A DNA stretch of 64,000 bases from Streptomyces sp. R21 (lineage in GTDB: Bacteria > Actinomycetota > Actinomycetes > Streptomycetales > Streptomycetaceae): NCBI RefSeq assembly GCF_041051975.1, contig NZ_CP163435.1:2356001-2420000 (forward strand), given 5' to 3'. The notes beneath the pieces were generated by a model. The model was not told the origin of the DNA. It saw only the letters and a list, made by a program, of their open reading frames with translations, and did no database searches. Below, in pieces: positions 44,034 to 52,760 of this stretch (position 1 is its first letter; every line of letters starts with the position of its first letter). Made by a program: the position numbers and the translations under genes.

Positions 44034-45535
44034 GGGCCCTCGACCGGTTCGATGACATTGGGGTACTCGCCGCGGCGGGGTGTGGCCCGGTGCTCGGGGG
44101 AGCCGCCGATCCGTGCGATCCGCTCCCTGCCCTCGTCGCTCTGGGCCCACCTCGCCGCGATCGGGTCGAAGTAGTTGGCGTGGGTGGCGAATTCACCGCG
44201 TGCGTCGATGGGGCCCGACTCCACCTCGATGCCGTAGTTGCGGTAGGCGGCGATGTCGATCAGCAGTCGGCAGACGTCGCCGAAGTCGAGTGAGGGCACA
44301 TACGACTCGGCGATCGCGCCCAGGCAGACCGCGCCCCTGCTCTCGGGGTGCGCGCGGTACAGCTCGCATTCGTAGTTGGGGAACACGTTGGGGTGGAAGA
44401 TGGGGGTCTCCCAGAAGACGTACGGCGCCGTCTCGGGGAAATCGGGGCCCAGTTGGACGAGCACCGCGTGCCGGGAGACCTGGACGGGTCCCCCACCGCC
44501 TCCTGCCGGAGGTCCGAAGCCGGGGTGTTCGAAGTGCAGTTCGTACTCCGTGGGCAGCGTCGTCGAGTTGACCCGGACCTCGAAGTCCGGGTTCTGCTCG
44601 GCGAAGTCGACGATCTGGTTGCGCACGCGGTACAGCGCGTCCTGCCGCTCCAGCGGGTTGACCGCGCCCGCCGTCGCCTCGAAGCCGACGTGCATCCGGT
44701 CCCCGTCCTGGACACCTTCCTCGTCCAGCGTGTTGTCGGGGTTCATCCGGCGCCGCTTGCCTCCCGGCCCCTCGTGGTCGATGACGGTGGGCACGCTGGT
44801 GTCCATCCCGGCGCCGTACTGCTCGACGACCTGGGCCGCGACGTTTCCGACCGTCTGGGCGGCCGGGGCGTCGGTGATGCGCCACTGGCGCCCGTCGGGC
44901 CCCTGGACGTAGAGGAGGTTCAAGAGATAGTCGGGCCTTCCGGGCGGCACGACGGTCCAGCCGAGGTCGGTGCGTTCCAGATCGCGGCGCAGCGGCCCGG
45001 GTTGGGTCGCGGAGACCTGGTACGAGACGGCGTGCGGGGTGGACCACACCTCGCGCGGCTGCTGGCCGGCCTGCTCCAGGATGCGCAGGGCTGCCTCGCG
45101 TTCCTCCTCGTTCTCCGCCCGGACGATGACATGGCAGGTCTCCGGGGCGTTCTCCGCCACGGCTCCCTCGTCCTCGTCCTCGGGGGTTGCGTCCACGAGG
45201 CCGTGGCGTTCGGCGAGTTCGAGGAGGTCGGGGTGGGTGCCGTACGTCTGACGGGCGGTTTCAAGCATCAGGCGGAACGTCGTGGGAACGCCGGCGTCGA
45301 TCTGGAAGAAGACCTCGTTCCAGAAGTTGACCGGGCTGGTGAACCCGGGGACCTGACCCGCAGGGAAGCCGATGTTGTCCAGCAGCAGTCGGGCCGAGTC
45401 CATGTCGCGGTAGATGCCGGCGATCGCCCTGAGGAGTGTGCCCCGTTCCTGGGGAGTGATCGCAATGTCCTGGACCGGCTGCCGGGCGGCCTGCGGACGC
45501 CGTGGCGGCTGATTCATTTCTCCAGCCGTCGCCAT
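44030..45535 (-). CDS. EAD1-like/ubiquitin-like/UBC E2 fusion
   Basis: A 501-residue E2-type conjugating protein. Residues ~26-115 match effector-associated domain 1 (LLDNIGFP...FW..V...RLM). Residues ~130-200 are a small alpha/beta domain. Residues ~203-287 are ubiquitin-like: LLNLLYVQGPDGRQWRIT..., then NPDNTLDEEGVQDGDRMHVG, a YukD-like beta-grasp. Residues ~293-460 are a UBC fold with HPN (381-383) and active Cys 404 in AVCLG. GGAGGGG precedes the ATG at 45535, which overlaps the E1 stop by 22 bases. It likely takes a modifier from the E1 next door. The N-terminal adaptor pairs with that on the CHAT protein. A fused Ubl could be intramolecular regulator or modifier. Confidence 0.9.
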   Translation of the reverse strand: MATAGEMNQPPRRPQAARQPVQDIAITPQERGTLLRAIAGIYRDMDSARLLLDNIGFPAGQVPGFTSPVNFWNEVFFQIDAGVPTTFRLMLETARQTYGTHPDLLELAERHGLVDATPEDEDEGAVAENAPETCHVIVRAENEEEREAALRILEQAGQQPREVWSTPHAVSYQVSATQPGPLRRDLERTDLGWTVVPPGRPDYLLNLLYVQGPDGRQWRITDAPAAQTVGNVAAQVVEQYGAGMDTSVPTVIDHEGPGGKRRRMNPDNTLDEEGVQDGDRMHVGFEATAGAVNPLERQDALYRVRNQIVDFAEQNPDFEVRVNSTTLPTEYELHFEHPGFGPPAGGGGGPVQVSRHAVLVQLGPDFPETAPYVFWETPIFHPNVFPNYECELYRAHPESRGAVCLGAIAESYVPSLDFGDVCRLLIDIAAYRNYGIEVESGPIDARGEFATHANYFDPIAARWAQSDEGRERIARIGGSPEHRATPRRGEYPNVIEPVEGP

Positions 45536-46626
45536 GCGTAGCCCCCCTCCGGCCGGCGTACGGCCAAGATGTCCTCCGGAGCCACGCCGAGTGCGCTCAG
45601 CCGTGTGCCCGGATCCGCCACCCGCAGTCGCTGGCTGAACCTGGGCCTCACCAGGACACCGCAGTTCGGGCATGACGGAGTATCAATATCCGTTTGTGCG
45701 GCGCTTGTTCGCCCTATTTCAGGATAGTGGCCGCATGCGGGGCAGGGACCGGGAACGATGAACTCGGACCACGTCAGAGGGTCATCGTCGGGGTCCAGCC
45801 GAGCGAGCAGTTCGGCCACGGTGGCCCGGCAGGAGACGGGCAGGGCACGCACCGGCCCCTCCAGCGGGCGGTGGTGCGGGCAGCCGGGATCGCGCCGGAC
45901 GCTCACCGGTCCGCTGAGCCCGGTGAGCGCGTCGACCCTGAGCAGGGTGTAGGCGGGCGGGTCGGCGAAGAGGGCGCGCAGCGCCGCCAGGGTCATCCAC
46001 GAGGCGATCAGAGCGGTGGAGGCGATCGAGGAGGCCGCAGGCGCCGCGGCGACGAGGTCACGGCAGCTCCAGGGCTGGTCGCCGACAGCCCGCTCCGCGG
46101 CCGAGAGCGAACAGCCGTAGCAGGGCTCGTCGTTGCGCTGCCGTAGCCGTACCTCACCGCCCCAGGGCTGGGTGCCTCCGTCGATCAGTACGGCGTCCAC
46201 CAGGGCGCAGCGGCCCAGCAGGCGGAGCCTGGACCGCCGGGAGTCGAGGCAGCCGAGCACCACGTCCGCGTCGGCGAGTTCACCGAGGCCGACACCGGTG
46301 GCCAGGTCCGCTGTCCGGGGCTCGACGCGGATGCCGGGGTTCAGGCGGCGCAGCGCCCGGGCCGCCGCCTCGGCCTTGGGCCGGCCCACGTCGTCGTCGC
46401 TCACCAGGACCGTACGGCTGAGGTTGGAGGACTCGACCGTGTCGGGGTCGCAGAGGATCAGCCGCCCGAGGCCGGCCAGTGCCAGGTTCTTGGCCACCTC
46501 GTTGCCCAGCGCGCCGACTCCGGCCACGACGACGGTCGCCGCCTCGAGGCGTTCCTGGCTCCAGCCCGGGATGAGGCGCTGGCGGCCGAAGCGGTCCCGC
46601 GCGATGTCCATGGCGTGCACGGTCAC
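45514..46626 (-). CDS. ThiF/MoeB-like E1 activating enzyme
   Basis: A 370-residue E1-like adenylating enzyme. The nucleotide site is VVVAGVGALGNEVAKNL (GVGALG 36-41), with D60 in ILCDPDTVE and the SNLSR motif at 67-71. CYGC (169-172) is a zinc half-site. C188 in PWSCRD aligns by position with the conserved Cys that follows the CxxC in MoeB/UBA4-type enzymes. A C-terminal zinc ribbon (CPAC 295-298, CPNC 319-322) is added. GTG 46626 overlaps the RING-gene stop (GTGA) with AGGAG upstream; the longer reading to 46773 is a shadow. It should adenylate the C-terminal Gly of a modifier and pass it to the E2. Confidence 0.92.
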   Translation of the reverse strand: MTVHAMDIARDRFGRQRLIPGWSQERLEAATVVVAGVGALGNEVAKNLALAGLGRLILCDPDTVESSNLSRTVLVSDDDVGRPKAEAAARALRRLNPGIRVEPRTADLATGVGLGELADADVVLGCLDSRRSRLRLLGRCALVDAVLIDGGTQPWGGEVRLRQRNDEPCYGCSLSAAERAVGDQPWSCRDLVAAAPAASSIASTALIASWMTLAALRALFADPPAYTLLRVDALTGLSGPVSVRRDPGCPHHRPLEGPVRALPVSCRATVAELLARLDPDDDPLTWSEFIVPGPCPACGHYPEIGRTSAAQTDIDTPSCPNCGVLVRPRFSQRLRVADPGTRLSALGVAPEDILAVRRPEGGYAWRRLEK

Positions 46627-47270
46627 GACGGGCGGCTCCTCACCTTGGCGAGCGTCACCGGGCAGACCGTGACCCGCCCGGCGGGACGCCAGCGTTCCCA
46701 GCAGGAGAGCCCGGCGGCCGGGTCCCGGTGGACGGCCGCCCCGCAGGCCGCCCGCTCGGGTTGGCAGGGGCACACGACGACGTACTCCCCCGCCCGGAAG
46801 GTGTGCCCGCAGTAGAGGCAGACCGGCGCGGGCAGGCCCGTCGCCGGGTTCGGCAGCCGCCAGTCACCGAGCGGGATCCGGGTCACCGGGACCTGCGGCG
46901 GCCAGGCGTCGAGGAGTCCTTCCGACAGGGCGGCCGTCTCCAAGTCTCCCTGCCTGGCCGCGGATTCGGCGTCCTTCTCCTCCAGCACCGCGCAGTCCAG
47001 GGCCAGGTCGAGATGTCTGACGGTGCGTACTTCGCGGTCGATCCGCACCCGGTCCCCGCGCCGGAAGCTGTGGCCGCAGGTCTGGCACAGCCGGTGATTC
47101 CACCACGAGGACGGGCCGGTCACGACGTCACCGTCCGGGCCTGCCCCGTCGTCGGCGGGTCGCGGGTCGAGTCCGTCTTCTATGCCGAGCAGCAGGTCGG
47201 CTTCTTCGCCGCCCTCGTCCATGTGCGCGTTGTCGGTGTTCCGGCTGCTGCCGGTTTCGGCTAGCCGCAC
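46623..47270 (-). CDS. RING-like zinc protein, candidate E3
   Basis: A 215-residue Cys-rich protein. A first treble-clef half-site is CQTC (62-65). A second, fuller site covers 151-203: CLYC, CPC (167-169), C176, H181, C190 and C203. The order CxxC...C...C-x4-H...CW..W...CPVT recalls RING fingers, including the prokaryotic RING groups, and gives eight candidate ligands for two zincs. The start at 47270 overlaps the 69-residue gene by 10 bases; M17 (47222) is an alternative. It sits directly before E1 and E2, so an E3 or substrate-adaptor role is likely but inferred; zinc binding alone is possible. Confidence 0.75.
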   Translation of the reverse strand: MRLAETGSSRNTDNAHMDEGGEEADLLLGIEDGLDPRPADDGAGPDGDVVTGPSSWWNHRLCQTCGHSFRRGDRVRIDREVRTVRHLDLALDCAVLEEKDAESAARQGDLETAALSEGLLDAWPPQVPVTRIPLGDWRLPNPATGLPAPVCLYCGHTFRAGEYVVVCPCQPERAACGAAVHRDPAAGLSCWERWRPAGRVTVCPVTLAKVRSRPS

Positions 47271-47470
47271 AGCATCTGGTCCATCTCGGGCAGGCCCAGC
47301 GCGGCGAGTACGGCCTCCACGGCGGCGGGCCGCATTCCGTCACCCAGGATCTCGATGCCGGACTCGGTCACCGTCACCCGCACCCTTACCAGATCACCGT
47401 CCGGATGGTCCTCGTACTCCCCCGCGTCGATCAGATCGGGCAGCGCCTCGACAAAGACATGTTCAGTCAA
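47261..47470 (-). CDS. 69-residue peptide ending in Cys-Gly, candidate modifier or radical-SAM substrate
   Basis: A short acidic protein starting at TTG: MTEHVFVEALPDLIDAG, a strand pair near LVRVRVTVTESGIEILGDG, a helix AAVEAVLAALG, and the end LPEMDQMLCG. GGGGGA stands about six bases before the TTG. It overlaps the radical SAM stop by 8 bases and the RING gene by 10. I recall a class of small radical-SAM-associated peptides in FtsH-type ternary loci that this resembles. The terminal Gly also suits a ubiquitin-like modifier, though the strands seen are few for a full beta-grasp. Role is open. Confidence 0.7.
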   Translation of the reverse strand: MTEHVFVEALPDLIDAGEYEDHPDGDLVRVRVTVTESGIEILGDGMRPAAVEAVLAALGLPEMDQMLCG

Positions 47471-48509
47471 CGTCCGTCCCCCAGCAGCCGGGTACCGGAT
47501 GAGCGCATCCTGGGCACTCCCCCGATACGACCTCGTTCGTCAGTGTGCTCCACAGCCCGCGCCGCACGAGAGCCTTCGCGCAGACCGGGCATGTGGTTGT
47601 TCGCCCGTCCTCTCCCAGAGCGCGCTCGACGTACACGTAGTGCAGTCCGGCCTCCTTGCCGAGGTCGCGTCCGGCCCGGAGTCTCGCGGGAGGAGTCGGA
47701 GCGGCGGACGCCATCCTGAAGTCGGGCGTGAAGCGCAGCAGATGCCAGGGCAGCCCCGGGTCCACCGCGGCCAGTCGCCTTGCGATGACGGCGAGTTGGG
47801 CCGGGTCGTCGCTGACCCCGGGGATCAGCGGGGTGCTGACCTCCACCCAGACGCCGGCCTCCCGGAAGAGCTCCACCGCCTCCAGGACCGGGCCCAACGG
47901 CGCCCCGGTGAGGCCGAGATGGGCCGTGTCGTCGGCCGCCTTGATGTCGATGTTGACCGCCAGCAGTGCGGGGGCGACGAGCCGGATCGCGCGCCGGGTC
48001 AGGAATCCGTTGCTCTTCCACACGATCGGCACGCCCAGCGGTGCCGCCTGCTCGGCGAGCGCCAGCGTCAGTTCGGGGGCGAGCCCGGGTTCCGCGTAGG
48101 AGAGACCGAGAGCGGCCCCCTCCTCGGCCGCTCGCGCCACCAGCGCGGCCGGGTCGGCCGGGTCGCCCCGCCAGGGGGAGCCGTCGGCGCGGCCGTACTG
48201 GGAGAGCCGGTGATTGATGCAGTAGTCGCAGCGGAACGTGCAGCCGGGGCTCGCGATCGTCAGAATCCGCGAGCCGGGACGCACGTGGTAGAAGGGCTTG
48301 CGTTCGACCGCGTCGAGATGGACAGCGGCAGCGGTGAACGTGGCCGTCTCCAGCGCGCCTTCGTGGTTGCGGCGCACCTGGCACGCACCGGTCCGCCCCT
48401 CGGCGAGGTCGCACCGGAAGGGGCAGAGCGTGCAGCGCACCCGTCCCTCGCCGGACGGTTCACCGAACAACGCGGGTCGCCACGAGGGTTCCTGACGGAC
48501 TGTAGTCAC
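47463..48509 (-). CDS. Radical SAM enzyme (AmrS-like)
   Basis: A 348-residue radical SAM protein. The cluster motif CTFRCDYC gives C90, C94 and C97. The N-terminal CTLCPFRC...GACQVR (26-46) and the C-terminal zinc-ribbon pair (CPVC...CPGC) are those of the AmmeMemoRadiSam radical SAM group. The MEMO and AMMECR1 partners that give the group its name are absent here. Instead it sits between the propeller/vWA protein (GTGA overlap) and a 69-residue peptide (8-base overlap), suggesting it modifies that peptide or another component. The reaction is unknown. Confidence 0.88.
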   Translation of the reverse strand: MTTVRQEPSWRPALFGEPSGEGRVRCTLCPFRCDLAEGRTGACQVRRNHEGALETATFTAAAVHLDAVERKPFYHVRPGSRILTIASPGCTFRCDYCINHRLSQYGRADGSPWRGDPADPAALVARAAEEGAALGLSYAEPGLAPELTLALAEQAAPLGVPIVWKSNGFLTRRAIRLVAPALLAVNIDIKAADDTAHLGLTGAPLGPVLEAVELFREAGVWVEVSTPLIPGVSDDPAQLAVIARRLAAVDPGLPWHLLRFTPDFRMASAAPTPPARLRAGRDLGKEAGLHYVYVERALGEDGRTTTCPVCAKALVRRGLWSTLTNEVVSGECPGCAHPVPGCWGTDVD

Positions 48510-51500
48510 GACACCTGCCCTTCGGTGTCCGCGAGCAGCGCTCGTACGGTCGACACGAGTTGCCGTGCGGGCGGGGAAGGCGGCAGGAAGTGGTGCCGCC
48601 CGTTCGAGAGGCCTTCCGCGGGCGGCTCACCGGGATGGTGCGTGGCCAACAGCCGCAGCCACGGGGCGTGCTCGGGGCGCGGTGCGTGCTGGTGGGCGAG
48701 CAGGACGACGGGGAGGCCCTCGGCTCTTGCTGTGTCCAGCGCCATGGCCAGGGTCTCCTCCGGCGAGTACAGCGTGCGCGAGGTCCACAGCTCCATCAGC
48801 TGCGCCGGACCGGTCAGCTCCACCACGCGGTCCGGCCTGCCGGCCGTCACCAGCAGCGGACGCTCGCCCTGCTGCCAGAGCGAGGTGGTGATCAGATGCC
48901 CGACCAGTCTCAGCAGGCTCTCCACACCACCGAAGGTGGGCGGGGTCGTGTCCAGGACGAGTGTCACCGGCTGCGGGCGCGGCGGGACGAAGGCGGAGTG
49001 CTGGCGGTACAGCAGCTCGTGGGTGAGCCGACGCAACGTCAGAATCTCGGACGGCAAGGCAAGTTGGGTCTGCAGAAGCTGGTCGGGCAGTCCGTGGCGG
49101 CTGACTCCGATCGCCCCGGGTACATGGGTGGCCACTCCGACGTGCGTGGTCACCTTGCTCTGTTCCAGCGAGGCCGCGGCAAGCAGTTTCAGCCCCTGCG
49201 CGTCGAGCAGCGGCAGATCCGATTCGCGCCCGATCAGCCGCAGGATCAGGCCCGGATCGGCGGCGGCGACCTCCGGCCCCAGCACGGTGAGCATCCCCAC
49301 GGTGCGCTCGCCGACCCGGTCGGCCGCCGCCGTCAACGCGTCGACCTCGGGCCCGGGTTGCCGCTCCGCTCCGGTGGCGGCGGGTGAAACCGCGGTGAAC
49401 GCCGCGTGCCACTGGGCGGGCCCGGTCCCTTCCGGGGGCACCCACATCTCCCCGCAGTCGGCATCCACGAGCAGCAGCCCGGCGAGCGCGACCCTGGCCC
49501 GCGCGGGCCAGTCCAGCTCCCGCAACCGGCGGACCCCCGCATGTTCCCGCAGCACCGCCCGCCGCTCGTCGTGCAGACCTCCGGAGCGTGTGGTGGCCGT
49601 GAGCGTGAGGGTGTCCTCCAGCAGGCCCAAGGGGCGCCACATGCCGGCCTGTCCGAGCGCGAAGAGGCCGGGCATGGCGGCGCTTCGGATGGAGGGGAGG
49701 ACGGTGCGGGTCCGCATTACAGGCGCCCGATCCGCACCCCGGACAGGGGGGTCGATCCGGAGTTCGTACGTCGCCCATCCTCGGCTTCCGCCGACCGCGA
49801 GCCAGACCCTGTTCGAAGAGTCGGCGGCGAGTGCGATGGAGGCCACCCAGCCGCAGTCGGTGTCCACCACAAAAGGGCCGCGCAGATCGGGGAAGTCCCA
49901 GAGCATCACCCTTCCGTTCACGAGACCGGCGGCGAGGAGTTTACGGCCGTCGGAGAGGGACACCCAGTGGACCGCTCGCACTTGCGCGTCGATCCCCACC
50001 CTGGTCTCGATCCAGCCCTCCTCGTCCTCCGATGCCCAGAGGTACAGATGATGTGTGTCTCCGGCGGCCAGGACCGTCCGGCCGTCATTGCTGACGGTGA
50101 AAGCCATCCCGCACACAGCACTCGCGGTGGAACATTCGGCCAGGAGCCGGCCGTCGGCCACATCCCAGATCCGCACACGGGCGCCTCCTCCCGCGCAGGC
50201 CGCTGCCACGAGGGTTCGCCCCTCGCTCGTGTCGCCGAGCGCGACCGCGGTGACGGGGGCGCCGACCAACTCGAAAGCTTTCGGCAGTGAACTCTCACGC
50301 TGAGTGATGTCCCACACCTGGGCGTACCTCCCCCCGGAACCCGCTGCGAGGAGCGTGCCCTGCGTGGTCTCAGCACAAGCAAGGCATCTGACATCGCGAA
50401 GAAACGAATCGAGCACGTATGGTCCTGGCGCTCCGCTCGCACCGGGATCCCACAATTCGATGTCCCCAGCACGCCCGATCACGTGCCGTACTGTCCCATC
50501 GGCAGACCATGCGATGGCCGCGTAAAGATCGGCCTCGTCCTGCCGCACGGCGGACAGCCGAGGAGACGTCACGGGGTGCGCGTCCCAGGCGACTGCTTGG
50601 GTCCGCTCCCCGCTCCTGGCCCCCAACGCGGCGGTCACGTCGAAGAGGGCACCCTCCGGCGCGGCCCGCCCTTCCTGCCGCAAGGCCCTCCAGCGCACCT
50701 CCAACAAATGCACATGTGTGTCGCCGCAGCCGGCCGCCAGCATGGCGCTGTCCGGCCCGGGAGACGCCCACCGGACGACACCCACTTCCTCGGGCAGGAC
50801 GAAATCCGCGAGGCACATCTGGGTGTCCACGTCCCAGATCCGGACCACCCTGTCCCTGCCGCTGCTGGCCAGCAGGAGTCCACCGTCCGGAAGCGCCAGC
50901 CAGGACACGGCCGCCGCTCCCCCGTCGTGTGATTCGATATCCATGACGGACGCGCCGTTGAGGACGTCCCAGACCGAAACCCGGCCCGTTCCTTCGCTCA
51001 TGTCCGCAGTCTGGGCCACCGCCACGAGCAACCTGCCGTCCGCAGACACCAGATCCGTGGAGGTGACGAGGTTCCGCGCATTGGGGCGGCGCAGGTTCAG
51101 CTCCCGTGCATCGGGCCAGGCCGCGGTGTCGAGAATCCGGACAACGCCGTTTTCGTCCCCGGCGGCCACGAGGGCACTCCCACTCGGCAGACGAAGGCAG
51201 CTGAGGGCGAACAACTCCGATTCGAACTGGAACACCCGCTCAAGCTCCCCGGTGCGCGCGTTCCACGACGAGACCGTCCTCTCGGCGCCACCGGCCACCA
51301 CCGACCTCTCGTCGCCGTCCCCGACGAACACCACGCCGAGGATTCGCCCGGAGTGGCTACGAATGGAGTTCAGCAGAACATCCTCGTCGACGTCCCGGAT
51401 GTTGATGAGCCCGTCCAGGCCGACGCTCACCACGCACAGGTGACCGGTGTCTGGGGCGACGTATGCGTCCAGGTCATAGATGCACTTGTTGAGCAGCTTG

Positions 51501-51844
51501 CCGTCGCCGTCCTCCGGCCTCGGCCCCCAGTCCGTGGCACCGGCGTCATGCTCGAACACGGCGAGCTGGATCCCGGTAATCGGTTCCCAGACCCTGACGG
51601 AGCCGTCAACGGAACCGGTCACCAGCAGCCGTCCCCGACCATCCAGCGTGTCCGCCCAGGTCACCGCCCCCTGAAAGCGGCCGGAGTGCCCCCGCAGCAC
51701 ACGCGTCTCACGGACCCACACCTCCGATGCGCCAGGGGAAGGCCCCCCACGCAACGCCCCACCCGCCTCCCCCACATCCCGCCCCGCCGACCGCGCATGC
51801 GCCCCCGCCCAGGACGCCAGCCTCGGGTCCGCCCCGCCCGCCAT
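48506..51844 (-). CDS. WD40-type beta-propeller/vWA-like fusion
   Basis: A 1112-residue protein. Residues ~45-790 contain about twelve or more WD40-like blades (LLVTGSVDGSVRVWEPITG, LLASSGRDRVVRIWDVDTQ, LLAAGSGGRYAQVWDI, LLAAGLVNGRVMLWDF), enough for two propellers. Residues ~800-940 are helical. Residues ~955-1100 look like a vWA fold (PVTLVLDTTPPTFGGVESLLRLVGHLI, PVVLLAHQHAP); the metal motif DTTPPT departs from DxSxS. GGGAGG and a three-base gap follow the CHAT stop. MoxR-vWA-propeller ternary systems combine just these parts. It probably recognises a trigger and passes the signal to MoxR. Confidence 0.82.
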   Translation of the reverse strand: MAGGADPRLASWAGAHARSAGRDVGEAGGALRGGPSPGASEVWVRETRVLRGHSGRFQGAVTWADTLDGRGRLLVTGSVDGSVRVWEPITGIQLAVFEHDAGATDWGPRPEDGDGKLLNKCIYDLDAYVAPDTGHLCVVSVGLDGLINIRDVDEDVLLNSIRSHSGRILGVVFVGDGDERSVVAGGAERTVSSWNARTGELERVFQFESELFALSCLRLPSGSALVAAGDENGVVRILDTAAWPDARELNLRRPNARNLVTSTDLVSADGRLLVAVAQTADMSEGTGRVSVWDVLNGASVMDIESHDGGAAAVSWLALPDGGLLLASSGRDRVVRIWDVDTQMCLADFVLPEEVGVVRWASPGPDSAMLAAGCGDTHVHLLEVRWRALRQEGRAAPEGALFDVTAALGARSGERTQAVAWDAHPVTSPRLSAVRQDEADLYAAIAWSADGTVRHVIGRAGDIELWDPGASGAPGPYVLDSFLRDVRCLACAETTQGTLLAAGSGGRYAQVWDITQRESSLPKAFELVGAPVTAVALGDTSEGRTLVAAACAGGGARVRIWDVADGRLLAECSTASAVCGMAFTVSNDGRTVLAAGDTHHLYLWASEDEEGWIETRVGIDAQVRAVHWVSLSDGRKLLAAGLVNGRVMLWDFPDLRGPFVVDTDCGWVASIALAADSSNRVWLAVGGSRGWATYELRIDPPVRGADRAPVMRTRTVLPSIRSAAMPGLFALGQAGMWRPLGLLEDTLTLTATTRSGGLHDERRAVLREHAGVRRLRELDWPARARVALAGLLLVDADCGEMWVPPEGTGPAQWHAAFTAVSPAATGAERQPGPEVDALTAAADRVGERTVGMLTVLGPEVAAADPGLILRLIGRESDLPLLDAQGLKLLAAASLEQSKVTTHVGVATHVPGAIGVSRHGLPDQLLQTQLALPSEILTLRRLTHELLYRQHSAFVPPRPQPVTLVLDTTPPTFGGVESLLRLVGHLITTSLWQQGERPLLVTAGRPDRVVELTGPAQLMELWTSRTLYSPEETLAMALDTARAEGLPVVLLAHQHAPRPEHAPWLRLLATHHPGEPPAEGLSNGRHHFLPPSPPARQLVSTVRALLADTEGQVS

Positions 51845-51847
51845 CGC

Positions 51848-52708
51848 TCAACCCTCCCGGGAAGGTCGGGGCCAGACAACGAGGCCGTCCTCAAGGGACT
51901 GGCACAGGTCGTCCTCCAACACGGTGTGCCGAGCGGCGAGTACGGCCGCGGAGGCCAGCCCCGCGGCGTGGCGCAGCTCGCGGTAGAGATGGCCGGCGAA
52001 GGCCACGGCGCAGTCGTCGTCGAGGATGCCGGTGTGGGCGACGCCCTCGGCGGCGAGATCCTTCAGAGGGGTGATCGCCTGATCGCCGTGGCAGCTGCCG
52101 AGGACGAGACCTCGCAGCCGCACGCGGCCGTGGTCGCGATACGTGGTCAGGGTGCGGGCCAACTCGACGGCGGAGACGCGTTGTTCCTCGCCGGTGGTGT
52201 CCTCGAACAGCAGGTCGCCGCCGTCCCCGTGGCAGGCGAGATGCAGCACGTCCGCCGGATGGTCGAGGAGCCTGCGCAGATCGGTCACGGCCGCCGCCGG
52301 GCGGGAGTCCACCTGGAGGTGGCCGAGCTCCGCGGCCTCCAGCACCGCCCGTAACTCACGGTCGGCGCGCAGCCGTTGCTGCCCGTGGGGCTGGGCGCCG
52401 ACGACCAGGACGCGCAGAACGCCGTTCCCGAAGGCGCCCCGGCACTCGGCCGCGGAGCGCACGAAGACCTCGTTGGCGGGCAGGCGTTCCGCCGCGGCGA
52501 CCATCAACCGGCACCGCCCGTCGAGGACGTGGCCGGTGGTGACGGCCTCCGCGACCATGCTCCAGAAGTCCGTGGACAGAACGCCGAAGGCACTGGGCAT
52601 GGACTCCGGCGGGAACCCCGCTTCGAGAAGCAGGCCACGCGCGGGCGGCCCGGGCGCGAACGCCTTGGCCAGCGCGACAATTTCGGCCTGCCGCAGCGGC
52701 TCCCCCAT
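51848..52708 (-). CDS. EAD1-like/CHAT caspase-type protease
   Basis: A 286-residue effector. Residues ~5-84 match effector-associated domain 1 (GLLLEAGFPP...FWSMVAEAVTTG...RLMVAAAERLPANEVF). Residues ~97-280 are a CHAT domain with the catalytic pair H160 (VLHLACHGD) and C206 (LVLGSCHGD). CHAT proteases act in bacterial immunity and programmed death once released or recruited. ATG 52708 is chosen for its GAAGGGGG ribosome site; a longer start at 52732 lacks one. The adaptor is similar to that on the E2 protein of the same operon. It is probably the lethal or signalling output of this system. Confidence 0.9.
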   Translation of the reverse strand: MGEPLRQAEIVALAKAFAPGPPARGLLLEAGFPPESMPSAFGVLSTDFWSMVAEAVTTGHVLDGRCRLMVAAAERLPANEVFVRSAAECRGAFGNGVLRVLVVGAQPHGQQRLRADRELRAVLEAAELGHLQVDSRPAAAVTDLRRLLDHPADVLHLACHGDGGDLLFEDTTGEEQRVSAVELARTLTTYRDHGRVRLRGLVLGSCHGDQAITPLKDLAAEGVAHTGILDDDCAVAFAGHLYRELRHAAGLASAAVLAARHTVLEDDLCQSLEDGLVVWPRPSREG

Positions 52709-52760
52709 GCGTCCCCCTTCCGCCACCGCCACGCCGCTGCCACCCGACGCGCGAGGTGGG

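Noticed and set aside
47463..48509. Standard AmmeMemoRadiSam system
   Set aside because: Only the radical SAM member is present; no AMMECR1 or MEMO gene is in the window and the neighbours belong to the ternary/ubiquitin-like operon.
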